From Eubacteriales bacterium (GTDB lineage: Bacteria > Bacillota > Clostridia > Peptostreptococcales > Anaerovoracaceae): a stretch of 64,000 nucleotides of DNA. The translations under genes were made by a program, and so were the position numbers. Shown one piece after another: positions 1-8,734 of this stretch (its first letter is position 1; each line of letters begins with the position of its first letter). The notes below the pieces were generated by a model. The model saw nothing but the letters and a program-made list of their open reading frames with translations. It was not told the DNA's origin and made no database searches. The stretch lies in the NCBI GenBank assembly GCA_028872475.1, contig JAQYMQ010000002.1, forward strand, positions 1-64,000, given 5' to 3'.

Positions 1-240
1 TTCCATACTAGACATGACTTTACCCATTGGTATAGAAGCAGTCCACTGTCCGTTGTATACAGCAGTTTTTGCTGTTTCTGTACCGCCACATACAGTGTCG
101 CCTGTTACCTTTACATACTGCGCTATCTGTAAATCAGCTGCAGCATGAACCGGAATTGCATTCGGTATAGCTCCCCCAAATATAATCACAAGTGCCATAA
201 ATAAAGATAAAGCCTTGCGCATTAACTTATTTTTTTCCAT
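1..240 (-). CDS. Secreted protein, N-terminal fragment (3' end outside window)
   Basis: An open frame starts at an ATG (bases 238-240) and runs off the left edge, giving 80 residues. The N-terminus is a clear Sec signal peptide: Lys/Arg residues at 3-9, a hydrophobic stretch (LSLFMALVIIFGGA), then a likely cleavage after VHA near residue 33. An AAGGGGG ribosome-binding site lies 7 nt upstream. The visible mature part (ADLQIAQYVKVTGDT...) matches no family I recognise. It could be a surface or wall-binding protein, but the fragment is too short to assign a function. It is separated from the neighbouring operon by a terminator, so it is transcribed on its own. Confidence 0.75.
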   Translation of the reverse strand, partial: MEKNKLMRKALSLFMALVIIFGGAIPNAIPVHAAADLQIAQYVKVTGDTVCGGTETAKTAVYNGQWTASIPMGKVMSSME

Positions 241-421
241 TAAAGTTCCCCCTTTTAAAAATTTCTACTGAAAAATTCACTTACATTTATAATAAATACA
301 CAGCTATAATTCTGACTAAACACATGCATTAATTATCAATAATTTTTATTCACAACTTGTCACTTTTGTAATCATTTCAATTTAAGTTTAAATATTATTC
401 TTTATAAATACATTAATATTG

Positions 422-449
422 CTTATAATACGATTATTTATTATATCAA
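422..449 (-). promoter_or_regulatory. Candidate promoter for the secreted protein; remainder of gap 241-495 empty
   Basis: On the minus strand TTGATA and TATAAG are separated by 16 bp. The surrounding gap is extremely AT-rich, so chance matches are likely, and the leader would be long (about 180 nt). I see no gene, RNA or strong hairpin in the rest of 241-495. Confidence 0.3.
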
Positions 450-495
450 AAATATATAAGTATTACTATATTTAAATCACTTTTAATTTTATACA

Positions 496-532
496 ATTAA
501 AAACAGTATAGCCAATTTACTTGACTATACTG
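496..532 (-). terminator. Rho-independent terminator of the Stickland operon
   Basis: A perfect 8-bp stem (CAGTATAG/CTATACTG, 504-511 with 525-532) and a 13-nt loop are followed on the minus strand by TTTTTAATT. It lies 36 nt past the aminotransferase stop and closes the operon that starts near 11.7 kb. Confidence 0.75.
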
Positions 533-568
533 CTATATTTATATTTATTTTATTATTTTTCCAAATAC

Positions 569-1756
569 TTATTTGTATTCTTCCATCATTTTCTTGAAGA
601 TTGGTAGAGACTTTTCAATCTTTTCTTTTTCTACGCAATATGCAAGTCTCATATATGAAGGAGTACCAAATCCGGTACCGGGAACTAATAATAAATCATA
701 GTCCATAGCCTTCTTGCAGAAAGCTTCAGCATCCTTATCCGGAGCTTCGATATACATATAGAATGCACCTGATGGCTTAGCAACATTGTATCCATACTCA
801 ACTAACGCATTGTATAGGATGTCTCTATTTACTTTGTATGGTTCTAGATCCGGCTCAACATCTATACAATCTCTTACAACCTGCTGCATCATTGATGGAG
901 CACAAACATATCCCATTGCTCTTCCAGCACCGTTGATTGCAGGAATTAATGAAGCATAATCTTCACAATCCTTAGTTAGTGCAATGTATCCAATTCTTTC
1001 TCCTGGTAGAGATAGAGATTTAGACCAAGAATAGCAAACGATAGTATTTTTATATACAGTTGGTAGGAACACAACTTTTTCATCAGTGAATACTAATTCT
1101 CTGTATGGTTCATCAGCGATGATGTAGATTGGGTGACCATATTCTTTCTGCTTCTTATCTAATAATTCGCAAACAGCCTTTATATTTGCTTCAGGATAGA
1201 TAACTCCAGAAGGGTTATTTGGGCTGTTGATGATGATACCCTTAGTGTTTGGTGTAATTACAGCTTCTAATTTAGCTAAATCAATATTTAAATCTTCATC
1301 TGGTTCAGCCAATACCTGAGTACCACCCTGTGTCTGAATGAAGCAAGTATATTCTGGGAAGAATGGAATTACACAGATAACTTCATCTTCAGGCTTAGTG
1401 ATGATTGATTTTAATACGATGTTTAAAGAAGCAGCAGCTCCACAAGTCATATATACATCTTCTAAACCGAAGTTTGTTGCATATCTCTTATTTAAGTTAT
1501 CAGCAATAGCTTTTCTAGTATCTGGAGCACCAGGACCAGGAGTATAGCTATGGAACTGTTTAGGTTCTTGTGTATTAACAATATTTACAATAGTTTCCTG
1601 AACTTCTTTTGGAGCAGGAACTGATGGATTACCTAGTGAAAAGTCTAAAACATTTTCAGGACCAACTACTTTTGCTCTTTCTAGACCAAAAGAGAAGATT
1701 TCTCTGATTACTGAAGGCGCTGTGCCTAATGCATACATATCTTTATTTACGTTCAT
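569..1756 (-). CDS. Class I/II PLP-dependent aminotransferase
   Basis: This fold-type I aminotransferase of 395 aa probably converts the amino acid substrate of this operon to its 2-oxo acid. Family marks are the NSPNNPSGV segment that binds the cofactor and SWSKSLSLPGERIGY, which holds the Schiff-base lysine. The reading frame is open 48 nt further upstream, but the ATG at 1754-1756 has an AGGAAAGAG ribosome-binding site directly before it and begins the conserved MYALGTAPS region, so that start is preferred. It is the last gene of a nine-gene operon and follows brnQ by 102 bp. The context predicts a branched-chain or aromatic amino acid as substrate; the sequence alone does not say which. 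Confidence 0.85.
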   Translation of the reverse strand: MNVNKDMYALGTAPSVIREIFSFGLERAKVVGPENVLDFSLGNPSVPAPKEVQETIVNIVNTQEPKQFHSYTPGPGAPDTRKAIADNLNKRYATNFGLEDVYMTCGAAASLNIVLKSIITKPEDEVICVIPFFPEYTCFIQTQGGTQVLAEPDEDLNIDLAKLEAVITPNTKGIIINSPNNPSGVIYPEANIKAVCELLDKKQKEYGHPIYIIADEPYRELVFTDEKVVFLPTVYKNTIVCYSWSKSLSLPGERIGYIALTKDCEDYASLIPAINGAGRAMGYVCAPSMMQQVVRDCIDVEPDLEPYKVNRDILYNALVEYGYNVAKPSGAFYMYIEAPDKDAEAFCKKAMDYDLLLVPGTGFGTPSYMRLAYCVEKEKIEKSLPIFKKMMEEYK

Positions 1757-1858
1757 TTCTCTTTCCTCTTTCCTTAATATGTAGGTGGATAAGTTAATAC
1801 CCACCTACTATTAAAATTATAAATAAGTTTTGTTTTTAATAATGCATACAATAACTAA

Positions 1859-3238
1859 TTAATTTTCTCTTGTTTTACCTTTACCTGTTACAGCCTGAAG
1901 AACCATACCAACGATTAATCCACAGATACCTGGAACGATCCAGTTTAGACCTAGATCAGCTAGAGGAATCTTGTTTAATAAATCATTCATTGTTCCTACA
2001 ACGCCTGTGAAACCAGTTGCTGGATCAAATGCCACGCCGTTGATTGCACAGAATGTAATGATTCCAGTTGGAATTGATATTACTGCAGCCATAATTACAG
2101 CACCAGTATAAGTCCAGTTGTACTTAATCTTAGAATCGAATAAAGTTACAACAAATAGAATCATGTAGATTGGGTAAATAGCAGCTAGAATTGGTACTGC
2201 AAAGTTGATTAACTTAGTTACTCCAAATACTGATAGGAAGAATGAAATTACGATACTTACAGATACGATAATCTTGTATGTTTTTAAATCTCCACTCTTA
2301 CCTAGTACTCTTGAAATAAAGTTACCAGCCATACCTGTTAAACCAACAGAAGTTGTTAAGCATGCAAGTGTTACAGCAATACCTATTGCCCACTTACCTG
2401 CAGCTCCGAACATAGCAACGAACATCCCTACTAAGATAGCTGTTCTGTTACCAGCAGCAGCTTCTGCCTGGAACTGTCCAGATACTGTTGAACCTACATA
2501 TAATAGACCACCGTATACTACGAATAATAATACTGCAGCGATTAATGAAGCTCCAACAATAGCTTTGAACTGATCTTTCCTGTCAGTATAACCTTTATTG
2601 ATAAGGTCAGTTAATGCGATACCACTCATTAGAGCTGCTCCAAGAGCGTCCATTGTCTGATATCCTTCATAGAAACCTGTCTTGAATAATCCTTCCTGAT
2701 GAAGAGCTAATGCTTCGCCTGCTGGATTGAATATTGCAACAATGATAGTTCCAATTAGGATGATTAACAATAGTGGTGTTAATATTTTTCCAATGTAATC
2801 AATAACCTTTGTTGGGTTGATTACAAAGAAGAATGATGCAGCAAAGAAGATTAGTGAAGTAATCCATGGAGCTACTGAATCAATAGCACCGTTACCAAAT
2901 ACTTGCACTGTAAATACTTCGTGTGTTGTTGCTGCTGTTCTTGGTACTGCGAAGAATGGTCCAATTGTTAGTATTGACACAATACCTAAGAATTTTGAGA
3001 ATACTGGAGATACTCTCTTACCTAAGTCGTCTGCCATACCACCTACCATAGCTGTCGCTATCATACCAATTAATGGGAATACTGGGTCTGTGATAAGGAA
3101 ACCAATTGTTGACTGTACCCAACCATCACCTGATACTACACCTAGGTATGGAGGGAAAATCAAGTTTCCTGCACCAAAGAAGATTGCGAATAACGCGAAT
3201 CCGACAACAATCATGTCTTTAGTCATATTCTTTTGCAT
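1859..3238 (-). CDS. brnQ: BrnQ-type branched-chain amino acid:cation symporter
   Basis: This LIVCS-family transporter has 459 aa, a normal length, and about 12 hydrophobic segments. The N-terminal FAIFFGAGNLIFPPYLG block is diagnostic of BrnQ. The family imports leucine, isoleucine and valine with Na+ or H+. A GAGAGAGG ribosome-binding site precedes the ATG. Its place between the hydroxyacid dehydrogenase and the aminotransferase suggests it supplies the amino acid that the operon ferments. That makes leucine a natural candidate, although transporters of this family may accept other hydrophobic amino acids. Confidence 0.9.
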   Translation of the reverse strand: MQKNMTKDMIVVGFALFAIFFGAGNLIFPPYLGVVSGDGWVQSTIGFLITDPVFPLIGMIATAMVGGMADDLGKRVSPVFSKFLGIVSILTIGPFFAVPRTAATTHEVFTVQVFGNGAIDSVAPWITSLIFFAASFFFVINPTKVIDYIGKILTPLLLIILIGTIIVAIFNPAGEALALHQEGLFKTGFYEGYQTMDALGAALMSGIALTDLINKGYTDRKDQFKAIVGASLIAAVLLFVVYGGLLYVGSTVSGQFQAEAAAGNRTAILVGMFVAMFGAAGKWAIGIAVTLACLTTSVGLTGMAGNFISRVLGKSGDLKTYKIIVSVSIVISFFLSVFGVTKLINFAVPILAAIYPIYMILFVVTLFDSKIKYNWTYTGAVIMAAVISIPTGIITFCAINGVAFDPATGFTGVVGTMNDLLNKIPLADLGLNWIVPGICGLIVGMVLQAVTGKGKTREN

Positions 3239-3288
3239 TTTGTTACCTCTCTCTTAAAACAAATAACTTACTTATATAGTAAACAGCC

Positions 3289-4272
3289 TTATAGACCATT
3301 AACCACATTCTTTGGTTTTTCGCCATTTACAACTGCGATCATATTGTCATAAGACCACTGTACCATTCTCTTGAATGCGTCATCAGTTGTACCAGCGATG
3401 TGTGGAGTAATTGTAAGATGTTCATTACCTACTTCAGTTAAGTTCAATAATGGGTGATCTTCAGATGGTGGTTCTGGCGCAATAACGTCTAAACCAGCAT
3501 ATACTCTACCTGCGTTTAATGCATCACGAAGGTCTTCGTTGTTAACGATTTCGCCTCTAGCTACATTTACGATAATTACATTTTCCTTCATCTTTGCGAT
3601 AGTATCTTTATTTACCATACCTCTTGTTGAATCAAGTACTGGTACGTGGTAAGAAAGAATATCACACTTTTCATATAGTTCATCTAATGTTCCATAAGTT
3701 AGATTATGAAGCTTTTCAGTTTCAGCATCTGGTCTAATTACGTCATAGTACATAATCTTTGCTCCGAATGCATTTAGCATATCACAAGCTTTTTTACCAA
3801 TTGCTCCGAATCCGATAAGACCTACAGTTCTTGAACCTAATTCAACATGTCCATTTTTCTTGAAGTGATCGAAACACTCATGGTATCCACCATTTTTAAT
3901 TTTGTTGTCGATTACAGCAGTTGTCTTTAGACACGCTAGCATTAAACCTACAGCATGTTCTGCAACTGATGCAGCATTTACTGCTCTGTTGTTACAAACA
4001 TAAACGCCATTAGCTTTTGATGCTTCTAAGTCGATTTTGTCAAATCCAACCCCTAGTGACTGGATAAGCTTTAGGTTCTTAGCGCTATCGATTACGTCTT
4101 TGTTGATGATATCAACTGGACCACACCATAGAACGTCTGCATCTTTTAATGCAGCTTTTAGTTCCTCATCTGAGCAAGGCCACTGAATAAAATCAATTTC
4201 CATACCTTCTGGAATTGGAACTCCAAATCTCTGAACACCCTTAGGTTCTCTTAATGCTACTACCTTAGTCAT
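3289..4272 (-). CDS. D-isomer-specific 2-hydroxyacid dehydrogenase
   Basis: A 327-aa NAD-dependent dehydrogenase of the phosphoglycerate-dehydrogenase-like family. The Rossmann motif GLIGFGAIGKKA lies near residue 150. The catalytic residues are visible as Arg in NVARGEIV, Glu in APEPP and His in TPHIAGTT. It should reduce the 2-oxo acid made by the aminotransferase to an (R)-2-hydroxy acid and reoxidise NADH. An AAAGGAGGAG site precedes the ATG. C. difficile uses LdhA for this step in leucine reduction; whether this protein is orthologous to LdhA cannot be settled by eye. It sits 40 bp from acdB in the same operon. Confidence 0.85.
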   Translation of the reverse strand: MTKVVALREPKGVQRFGVPIPEGMEIDFIQWPCSDEELKAALKDADVLWCGPVDIINKDVIDSAKNLKLIQSLGVGFDKIDLEASKANGVYVCNNRAVNAASVAEHAVGLMLACLKTTAVIDNKIKNGGYHECFDHFKKNGHVELGSRTVGLIGFGAIGKKACDMLNAFGAKIMYYDVIRPDAETEKLHNLTYGTLDELYEKCDILSYHVPVLDSTRGMVNKDTIAKMKENVIIVNVARGEIVNNEDLRDALNAGRVYAGLDVIAPEPPSEDHPLLNLTEVGNEHLTITPHIAGTTDDAFKRMVQWSYDNMIAVVNGEKPKNVVNGL

Positions 4273-4312
4273 GATTTCTCCTCCTTTAATCTAGAATAAA
4301 GTATTAAAAAAA

Positions 4313-5446
4313 CTATTTTAAAACACTTTTGGCAATTACCATCTTCTGTACTTCAGATGTTCCTTCGTAGATAGAAGTTACTCTGATATCTCTGTACATT
4401 CTTTCAATTACATAATCCTTAATATATCCATATCCACCATGTAACTGTAAAGCTCTGTCAACTACCCATTTTCCTTCTTCTGAAGCAAATAACTTAGCCA
4501 TTGAAGCTTCCTTGTCAGCTGGCTTACCTAAATCCATCTGGTATGCAGCATCATACACAAGGTGTCTCATTGCGCATAGCTTAGTTTCCATTTCAGCAAG
4601 AACAAACTGAGTATTCTGGAACTTTTCTAGTTTCTTACCAAATTGTTTTCTAGCCTTAACATAACTTACAGCTTCATCCATAGCACCCTGTGCAATACCT
4701 AGTGCCTGAGCAGAAATACCTAATCTACCAAGAGACAGAGTCTGCATTGCGTTGATAAAGCCGTTGTCAACTTCGCCTAATATATCTTTTGAGCTAACTC
4801 TTACGTCTTCAAGAACTACGTCTGATGTAGCACAACCAATCATACCCATTTTATCTTCTGGTTTACCGAAAGATACTCCTTCTAACTTAGAATCTACGAT
4901 GAATGCTGTTATGCCCTTTACTCCCTTAGCTGGATTAGTTTTTGCAAATATTATTACATAATCAGAGAATGGAGCTGCTGTGATGAAAGTTTTTCTTCCA
5001 TTTAGGATGTAATCATCACCGTCTTTAACTGCAGTAGTTAAAAGAGAAGCTGCGTCAGAACCAGCACCAGGCTCAGTAAGACCAAATGCTAAAACAATAT
5101 CACCAGCAAATAGCTTTGGTAAATATTCTTTTTTCTGTTCATCAGTACCAAACTTTAAGAATGGTGCAGCATATAGTGAGTTAGCACCAGAGATGTAGAT
5201 TGATGCAACGCCAGAAACTTTTGCGATTTCTTCCATTACAATTGCATAAGATCTGTGGTCTCCACCACTTCCACCATACTCGATTGGTGATTTAACGCCT
5301 AAAAATCCAGCTTCACCCATCTTTTTGTAAACTTCCATAGGAAACTCATGAGATTTTTCAACCTCTTCTGCGATTGGCTCAAGCTCGTTTTTTGCAAACG
5401 TCTTGGCTAGGTTACGAACTAGTTCGTGTTCTTTTGTGAAAATCAT
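4313..5446 (-). CDS. acdB: Acyl-CoA dehydrogenase acting as enoyl-CoA reductase
   Basis: This 377-aa flavoprotein belongs to the short/medium-chain acyl-CoA dehydrogenase family. The FAD-binding signature FGLTEPGAGSD lies at residues 121-131, and IYEGTSEVQ near the C-terminus carries the catalytic-base glutamate (about residue 361). In this operon it would reduce the 2-enoyl-CoA produced by the dehydratase. In related anaerobes such enzymes bifurcate electrons together with an electron-transfer flavoprotein, but no etfA/etfB gene is present nearby, so the partner must be encoded elsewhere. An AAGGAGG site precedes the ATG, and the gap to hadC is 26 bp. Confidence 0.88.
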   Translation of the reverse strand: MIFTKEHELVRNLAKTFAKNELEPIAEEVEKSHEFPMEVYKKMGEAGFLGVKSPIEYGGSGGDHRSYAIVMEEIAKVSGVASIYISGANSLYAAPFLKFGTDEQKKEYLPKLFAGDIVLAFGLTEPGAGSDAASLLTTAVKDGDDYILNGRKTFITAAPFSDYVIIFAKTNPAKGVKGITAFIVDSKLEGVSFGKPEDKMGMIGCATSDVVLEDVRVSSKDILGEVDNGFINAMQTLSLGRLGISAQALGIAQGAMDEAVSYVKARKQFGKKLEKFQNTQFVLAEMETKLCAMRHLVYDAAYQMDLGKPADKEASMAKLFASEEGKWVVDRALQLHGGYGYIKDYVIERMYRDIRVTSIYEGTSEVQKMVIAKSVLK

Positions 5447-5472
5447 AAAAATCCTCCTTAAAAATATATAAA

Positions 5473-6594
5473 TTATAGCATCTCTGCAAATGTTTGCAGT
5501 GCTGTACGCGCCTGTTCAAGGTTAGCCTGTTGCTGATCTACTTCGATCATAACAAGTTTAATACCTTCCTTAGCAAGTGCTTTCTTGAAGATTGGATAGT
5601 CAAATTCTTCTGGGTCACAGAACTTAGCCTGAATGTATACAACTGCATCAGCGCCAGACTTCTTAACCTTTTCAATTAACATATCGCTTCTCTTCTTATC
5701 TGGATCATACATTAGCGAACATCCTTCGATATCTCCTAAGTATTTTGCAAGAGCTCTTATAGGATTATCTGTATCTTCGTCAACTAATGTTCTGAACTGT
5801 CTAGATTCTTCTGCTACTTCGTCATCTACGATAGCCATTTTATTTTCTTCAAAAATTTCATTTAGACCATCTAAGCTTGTGTAAATACCAGTAGTTACAA
5901 TCTTAATGCCATCCCATTCTTTCTCTTCTTCAGCTCTTAAAGCTTCGTTTAATTCAGTTAGGATTTCAAGATATTTTTTTCTATCCATTGAATTAGCAAG
6001 TGTAAGAACTAAGCTTCTCTTTGTAGGAGTAATTAAGTGTGGACATTTAGCTGCTAGCTGAACAAATTCCTGCATTGCAACTTTAGATTTATTATACAAC
6101 TTAATAGCTTCATTAACAGCCTCATCTGTAATAATATTTCCAGAAATTTTTTCTAACTGTTCTTTAACTTTTCTGTACTGAGTTTCGTTAAAGTCGATTC
6201 CACATTCAATCTTTCTGTTCTGAGCCATAGCTACATGAATATAAGGAACTTTATCTCCGATAGCTCTCTTAATATTCTGACCAAAAGCCTTTAGAGAGTC
6301 ACACTGAATAGAAACCATCATTCCGTCTAGTACATCTAAAGTACCATTTAAAGCCATTTCCATACTTCTTTGTACGATTGAACAGTAGAATGCAGGGAAG
6401 AACTGTTTAGCTAAAACAACTTCACCCTGGCTTCCCCAAATTCCCATAGGAATCATGCCACCTGCATACACTAATTCTACAGGTAGGTGATATGGAGAAC
6501 AACCGATAATTTTCTTTCCTTCTGCTTTGTATTCTTTAATTAAATCAGAACGCTTCACATTAAATTTTTCTAAAACATTAAGAACATTACTCAT
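5473..6594 (-). CDS. hadC: 2-Hydroxyacyl-CoA dehydratase, subunit C (beta)
   Basis: A 373-aa member of the HgdB/FldC/HadC family, the smaller iron-sulfur subunit of an oxygen-sensitive radical dehydratase. Cysteines likely to ligate a [4Fe-4S] cluster are seen in IIGCSPYHLP (about residue 32), AFYCSIVQRS and AKFCDPEEFDYP near the C-terminus. With HadB it removes water from an (R)-2-hydroxyacyl-CoA by a ketyl-radical mechanism. The start codon abuts the hadB stop (6595), and its AAGGAGG site lies inside the hadB end, implying coupled translation and 1:1 supply. The FldC alternative (phenyllactyl-CoA) cannot be excluded. Confidence 0.9.
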   Translation of the reverse strand: MSNVLNVLEKFNVKRSDLIKEYKAEGKKIIGCSPYHLPVELVYAGGMIPMGIWGSQGEVVLAKQFFPAFYCSIVQRSMEMALNGTLDVLDGMMVSIQCDSLKAFGQNIKRAIGDKVPYIHVAMAQNRKIECGIDFNETQYRKVKEQLEKISGNIITDEAVNEAIKLYNKSKVAMQEFVQLAAKCPHLITPTKRSLVLTLANSMDRKKYLEILTELNEALRAEEEKEWDGIKIVTTGIYTSLDGLNEIFEENKMAIVDDEVAEESRQFRTLVDEDTDNPIRALAKYLGDIEGCSLMYDPDKKRSDMLIEKVKKSGADAVVYIQAKFCDPEEFDYPIFKKALAKEGIKLVMIEVDQQQANLEQARTALQTFAEML

Positions 6595-7821
6595 TTACTT
6601 TGCCTCCTTAGCTTTATTCGCTTCCATAACTTCGATTAATCCCTGTACTCTTGTATCATATTGTGCAGGTGAGAAGTTTCTTGGGTCAGCTTGGTCACCA
6701 TCAAATATAGCAGTTGGAATACCAGTCTGTTTTCTGATTTCTCTTTCCATTTCATACATGATACCAGACCACTGTTTACAACTTCTGTTGATGTGAATTA
6801 AAGCACCATCACAGTGATTTTCTTTAATAGCCTTAACTCTCATGTCTACAGATCTATCAAAGCTGATAGCGTTTGGAGTTCTACAGTAAGACTGCATTAA
6901 TTCATTTGTGTTTTCATAGATATAACCAAATGCGTCAGCATAAACTGTACCTGTTACGTTTACTCCTGCTTCTTTTAGAGTAGTAAATGTATGTCTTAAG
7001 TGTGGCCAACATGCGATACCTTCGAATAAAATTCTATGTTTTTCTTCGCCTCTGAATGTTGACTTTCCTTCTTTAACATTCTGTTCAAATTCTTCTAATA
7101 ATTTTTCAAATGCGATAGCAGATTCTTCTTTACCTCTAGCACATACAGCTACTGCCATGTGATTGAATACGTCAAATCCATTGAATGGAGATGGTTCATA
7201 TCTAGACATTGCTGTTGCTGCTAACCAAGCACGACCAGTTCTCTGAGAAATTTCCATTACTCTTTCAAATTTATCCTGATCCCACTTCTTGCCTGTAATT
7301 TCTTCTAACTGTTTAATTGCATAGTCAAACTGACCTCTAACATATGCAATTCTATCTTCTTCTGCATCGTAATCATTGTTGTATGGAATATCTATAAGAA
7401 TCATTGGAATATCTAATTCTTTTGCAATATTTTCATACCATTTAATCATACAGTTACAGATATTGTTACAACATAGTACAAAATCTGGCTGTGGCATATT
7501 TAATTCTGGAGCATCTTTTACGTCCATATAAGCTAAACTTATACGAGCGTATGCGCATATATCATTTGAGTATCCGTTGTTCTCAGAAGTTTCACACATT
7601 CTTTCGCCGCCACCTTTAGCAGCAATAGCAGCAGCCTGGTTTTCAGGATATACTACTTTAATATCTAGTGTTTCAAATATTTCCTGAGGGAAGTTTGAAG
7701 CACACCAACCTACTTTTTCTCCAGCATTCTTAGCATCCCAAGCTTCTTTATAATGCTTAGCAACAATGCCACCAAGTAAGTCTTTTGCTCTAACTGGCTT
7801 GTTTTCTACTTCATTACTCAT
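6595..7821 (-). CDS. hadB: 2-Hydroxyacyl-CoA dehydratase, subunit B (alpha)
   Basis: A 408-aa partner of HadC. It shows the family's conserved N-terminal GWCASNFPQEIF, MCETSENNGYSNDICAYAR and CNNICNCMIKWYENIA segments, rich in potential cluster cysteines. The C-terminal INRSCKQWSG ... PTAIFDGDQADPRNFS is typical of HgdA/FldB/HadB. It binds the acyl-CoA substrate and receives one activating electron from the HadI ATPase. An AAGGAG site precedes the ATG, and only 1 nt separates it from the hadI stop. The specificity (isocaproyl-type versus aryl-lactyl-CoA) is inferred only from context. Confidence 0.9.
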   Translation of the reverse strand: MSNEVENKPVRAKDLLGGIVAKHYKEAWDAKNAGEKVGWCASNFPQEIFETLDIKVVYPENQAAAIAAKGGGERMCETSENNGYSNDICAYARISLAYMDVKDAPELNMPQPDFVLCCNNICNCMIKWYENIAKELDIPMILIDIPYNNDYDAEEDRIAYVRGQFDYAIKQLEEITGKKWDQDKFERVMEISQRTGRAWLAATAMSRYEPSPFNGFDVFNHMAVAVCARGKEESAIAFEKLLEEFEQNVKEGKSTFRGEEKHRILFEGIACWPHLRHTFTTLKEAGVNVTGTVYADAFGYIYENTNELMQSYCRTPNAISFDRSVDMRVKAIKENHCDGALIHINRSCKQWSGIMYEMEREIRKQTGIPTAIFDGDQADPRNFSPAQYDTRVQGLIEVMEANKAKEAK

Positions 7822-7822
7822 C

Positions 7823-8620
7823 TTAATTCTCCTTCTTCAAAAAATTTTCATAAGCATATATAGCTGCACCTAACGCTCCAGCAAGCTGTGAATCAGGTGA
7901 AACCTGTATATCTACTTCTAGTTCTGCTTCCAAGGCTCTGACAACACCCATGTTTCTTGAAACACCACCTGTCATAGCAACAACAGGTTTTACGCCAACA
8001 CGTCTTACCTGACCTGATACTCGACTGGCAACAGAACTATGTATGCCTTTTATAATATTTTTTACATCTTCGTTATGTGCTAACAAAGATATTACTTCTG
8101 ATTCTGCAAAAACTGTACAAGTCGAAGACACAGATGCTGCATCTTTTGCCTGTGCGTCATATTCACCAAAATCATCTAATGGAACATGTAGTACATTTGA
8201 CATTACTTCTAAAAATCTACCGGTACCTGCTGCACATTTATCATTCATAACGAAATTTTCCATCTGTCCAAATTCGTCAAGTCTTAAAACTTTTGCATCT
8301 TGTCCACCGATATCAATAATAGTTCTAACGCCTTCAAAAATTCTTGCACCGCCTTTAGCGTGACAGCTAAGTTCACTCATCGATTTATCGGCTCTAGTAT
8401 ATGAATTTCTGCCATAGCCTGTAGCAACGATAAAGTCGATATCATCTAATGATAAACCAGCTTCTTCAAGTGCTAAAGATACACTCTTATCCACACCGTC
8501 AGTACCAGCGCCCTTGCCAACTAATGCTTTGCCAAGGATATCTTGACCATCAGCCAAAATAACACATTTTGAAGTTGTCGACCCTACATCAATTCCTAAT
8601 GAATAAATTTTTTTGCTCAT
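7823..8620 (-). CDS. hadI: 2-Hydroxyacyl-CoA dehydratase activator ATPase
   Basis: A 265-aa activator of the ASKHA ATPase superfamily (HgdC/FldI/HadI). GIDVGSTTSKCVIL is the phosphate-binding loop. DIGGQDAK and CAAGTGRFLEV follow. C129 and C168 match the positions that hold the single [4Fe-4S] cluster between the two subunits of known activators. It uses ATP to drive one electron into HadBC. The frame can be extended 12 nt to a TTG, but the ATG at 8618-8620 has a GGAG site at the right distance, so that start is used. A stem-loop lies in the 114-bp gap to hadA. Confidence 0.92.
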   Translation of the reverse strand: MSKKIYSLGIDVGSTTSKCVILADGQDILGKALVGKGAGTDGVDKSVSLALEEAGLSLDDIDFIVATGYGRNSYTRADKSMSELSCHAKGGARIFEGVRTIIDIGGQDAKVLRLDEFGQMENFVMNDKCAAGTGRFLEVMSNVLHVPLDDFGEYDAQAKDAASVSSTCTVFAESEVISLLAHNEDVKNIIKGIHSSVASRVSGQVRRVGVKPVVAMTGGVSRNMGVVRALEAELEVDIQVSPDSQLAGALGAAIYAYENFLKKEN

Positions 8621-8680
8621 AATTAACTCCAATAGTTATCCCGTTTATAAATCAATAAAATTTAATATTGAGATAACTGC

Positions 8681-8709
8681 TAACTACAGCCAGTCACAGA
8701 CTGTAGTTA
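8681..8709 (-). other. Intercistronic stem-loop between hadA and hadI
   Basis: A perfect 9-bp inverted repeat (TAACTACAG/CTGTAGTTA) with an 11-nt loop sits in the 114-bp gap between two operon genes. No T-run follows on the minus strand, so it is not a normal terminator. An RNA processing or stability element is possible. Confidence 0.5.
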
Positions 8710-8734
8710 ACAATAATATTTTTATAGACTATAT

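Noticed and set aside
2205..2573. Plus-strand open frame of 122 codons
   Set aside because: It lies antisense to brnQ, lacks a ribosome-binding site, and its composition reflects the opposite strand's codons. The same holds for the other plus-strand frames inside minus-strand genes.
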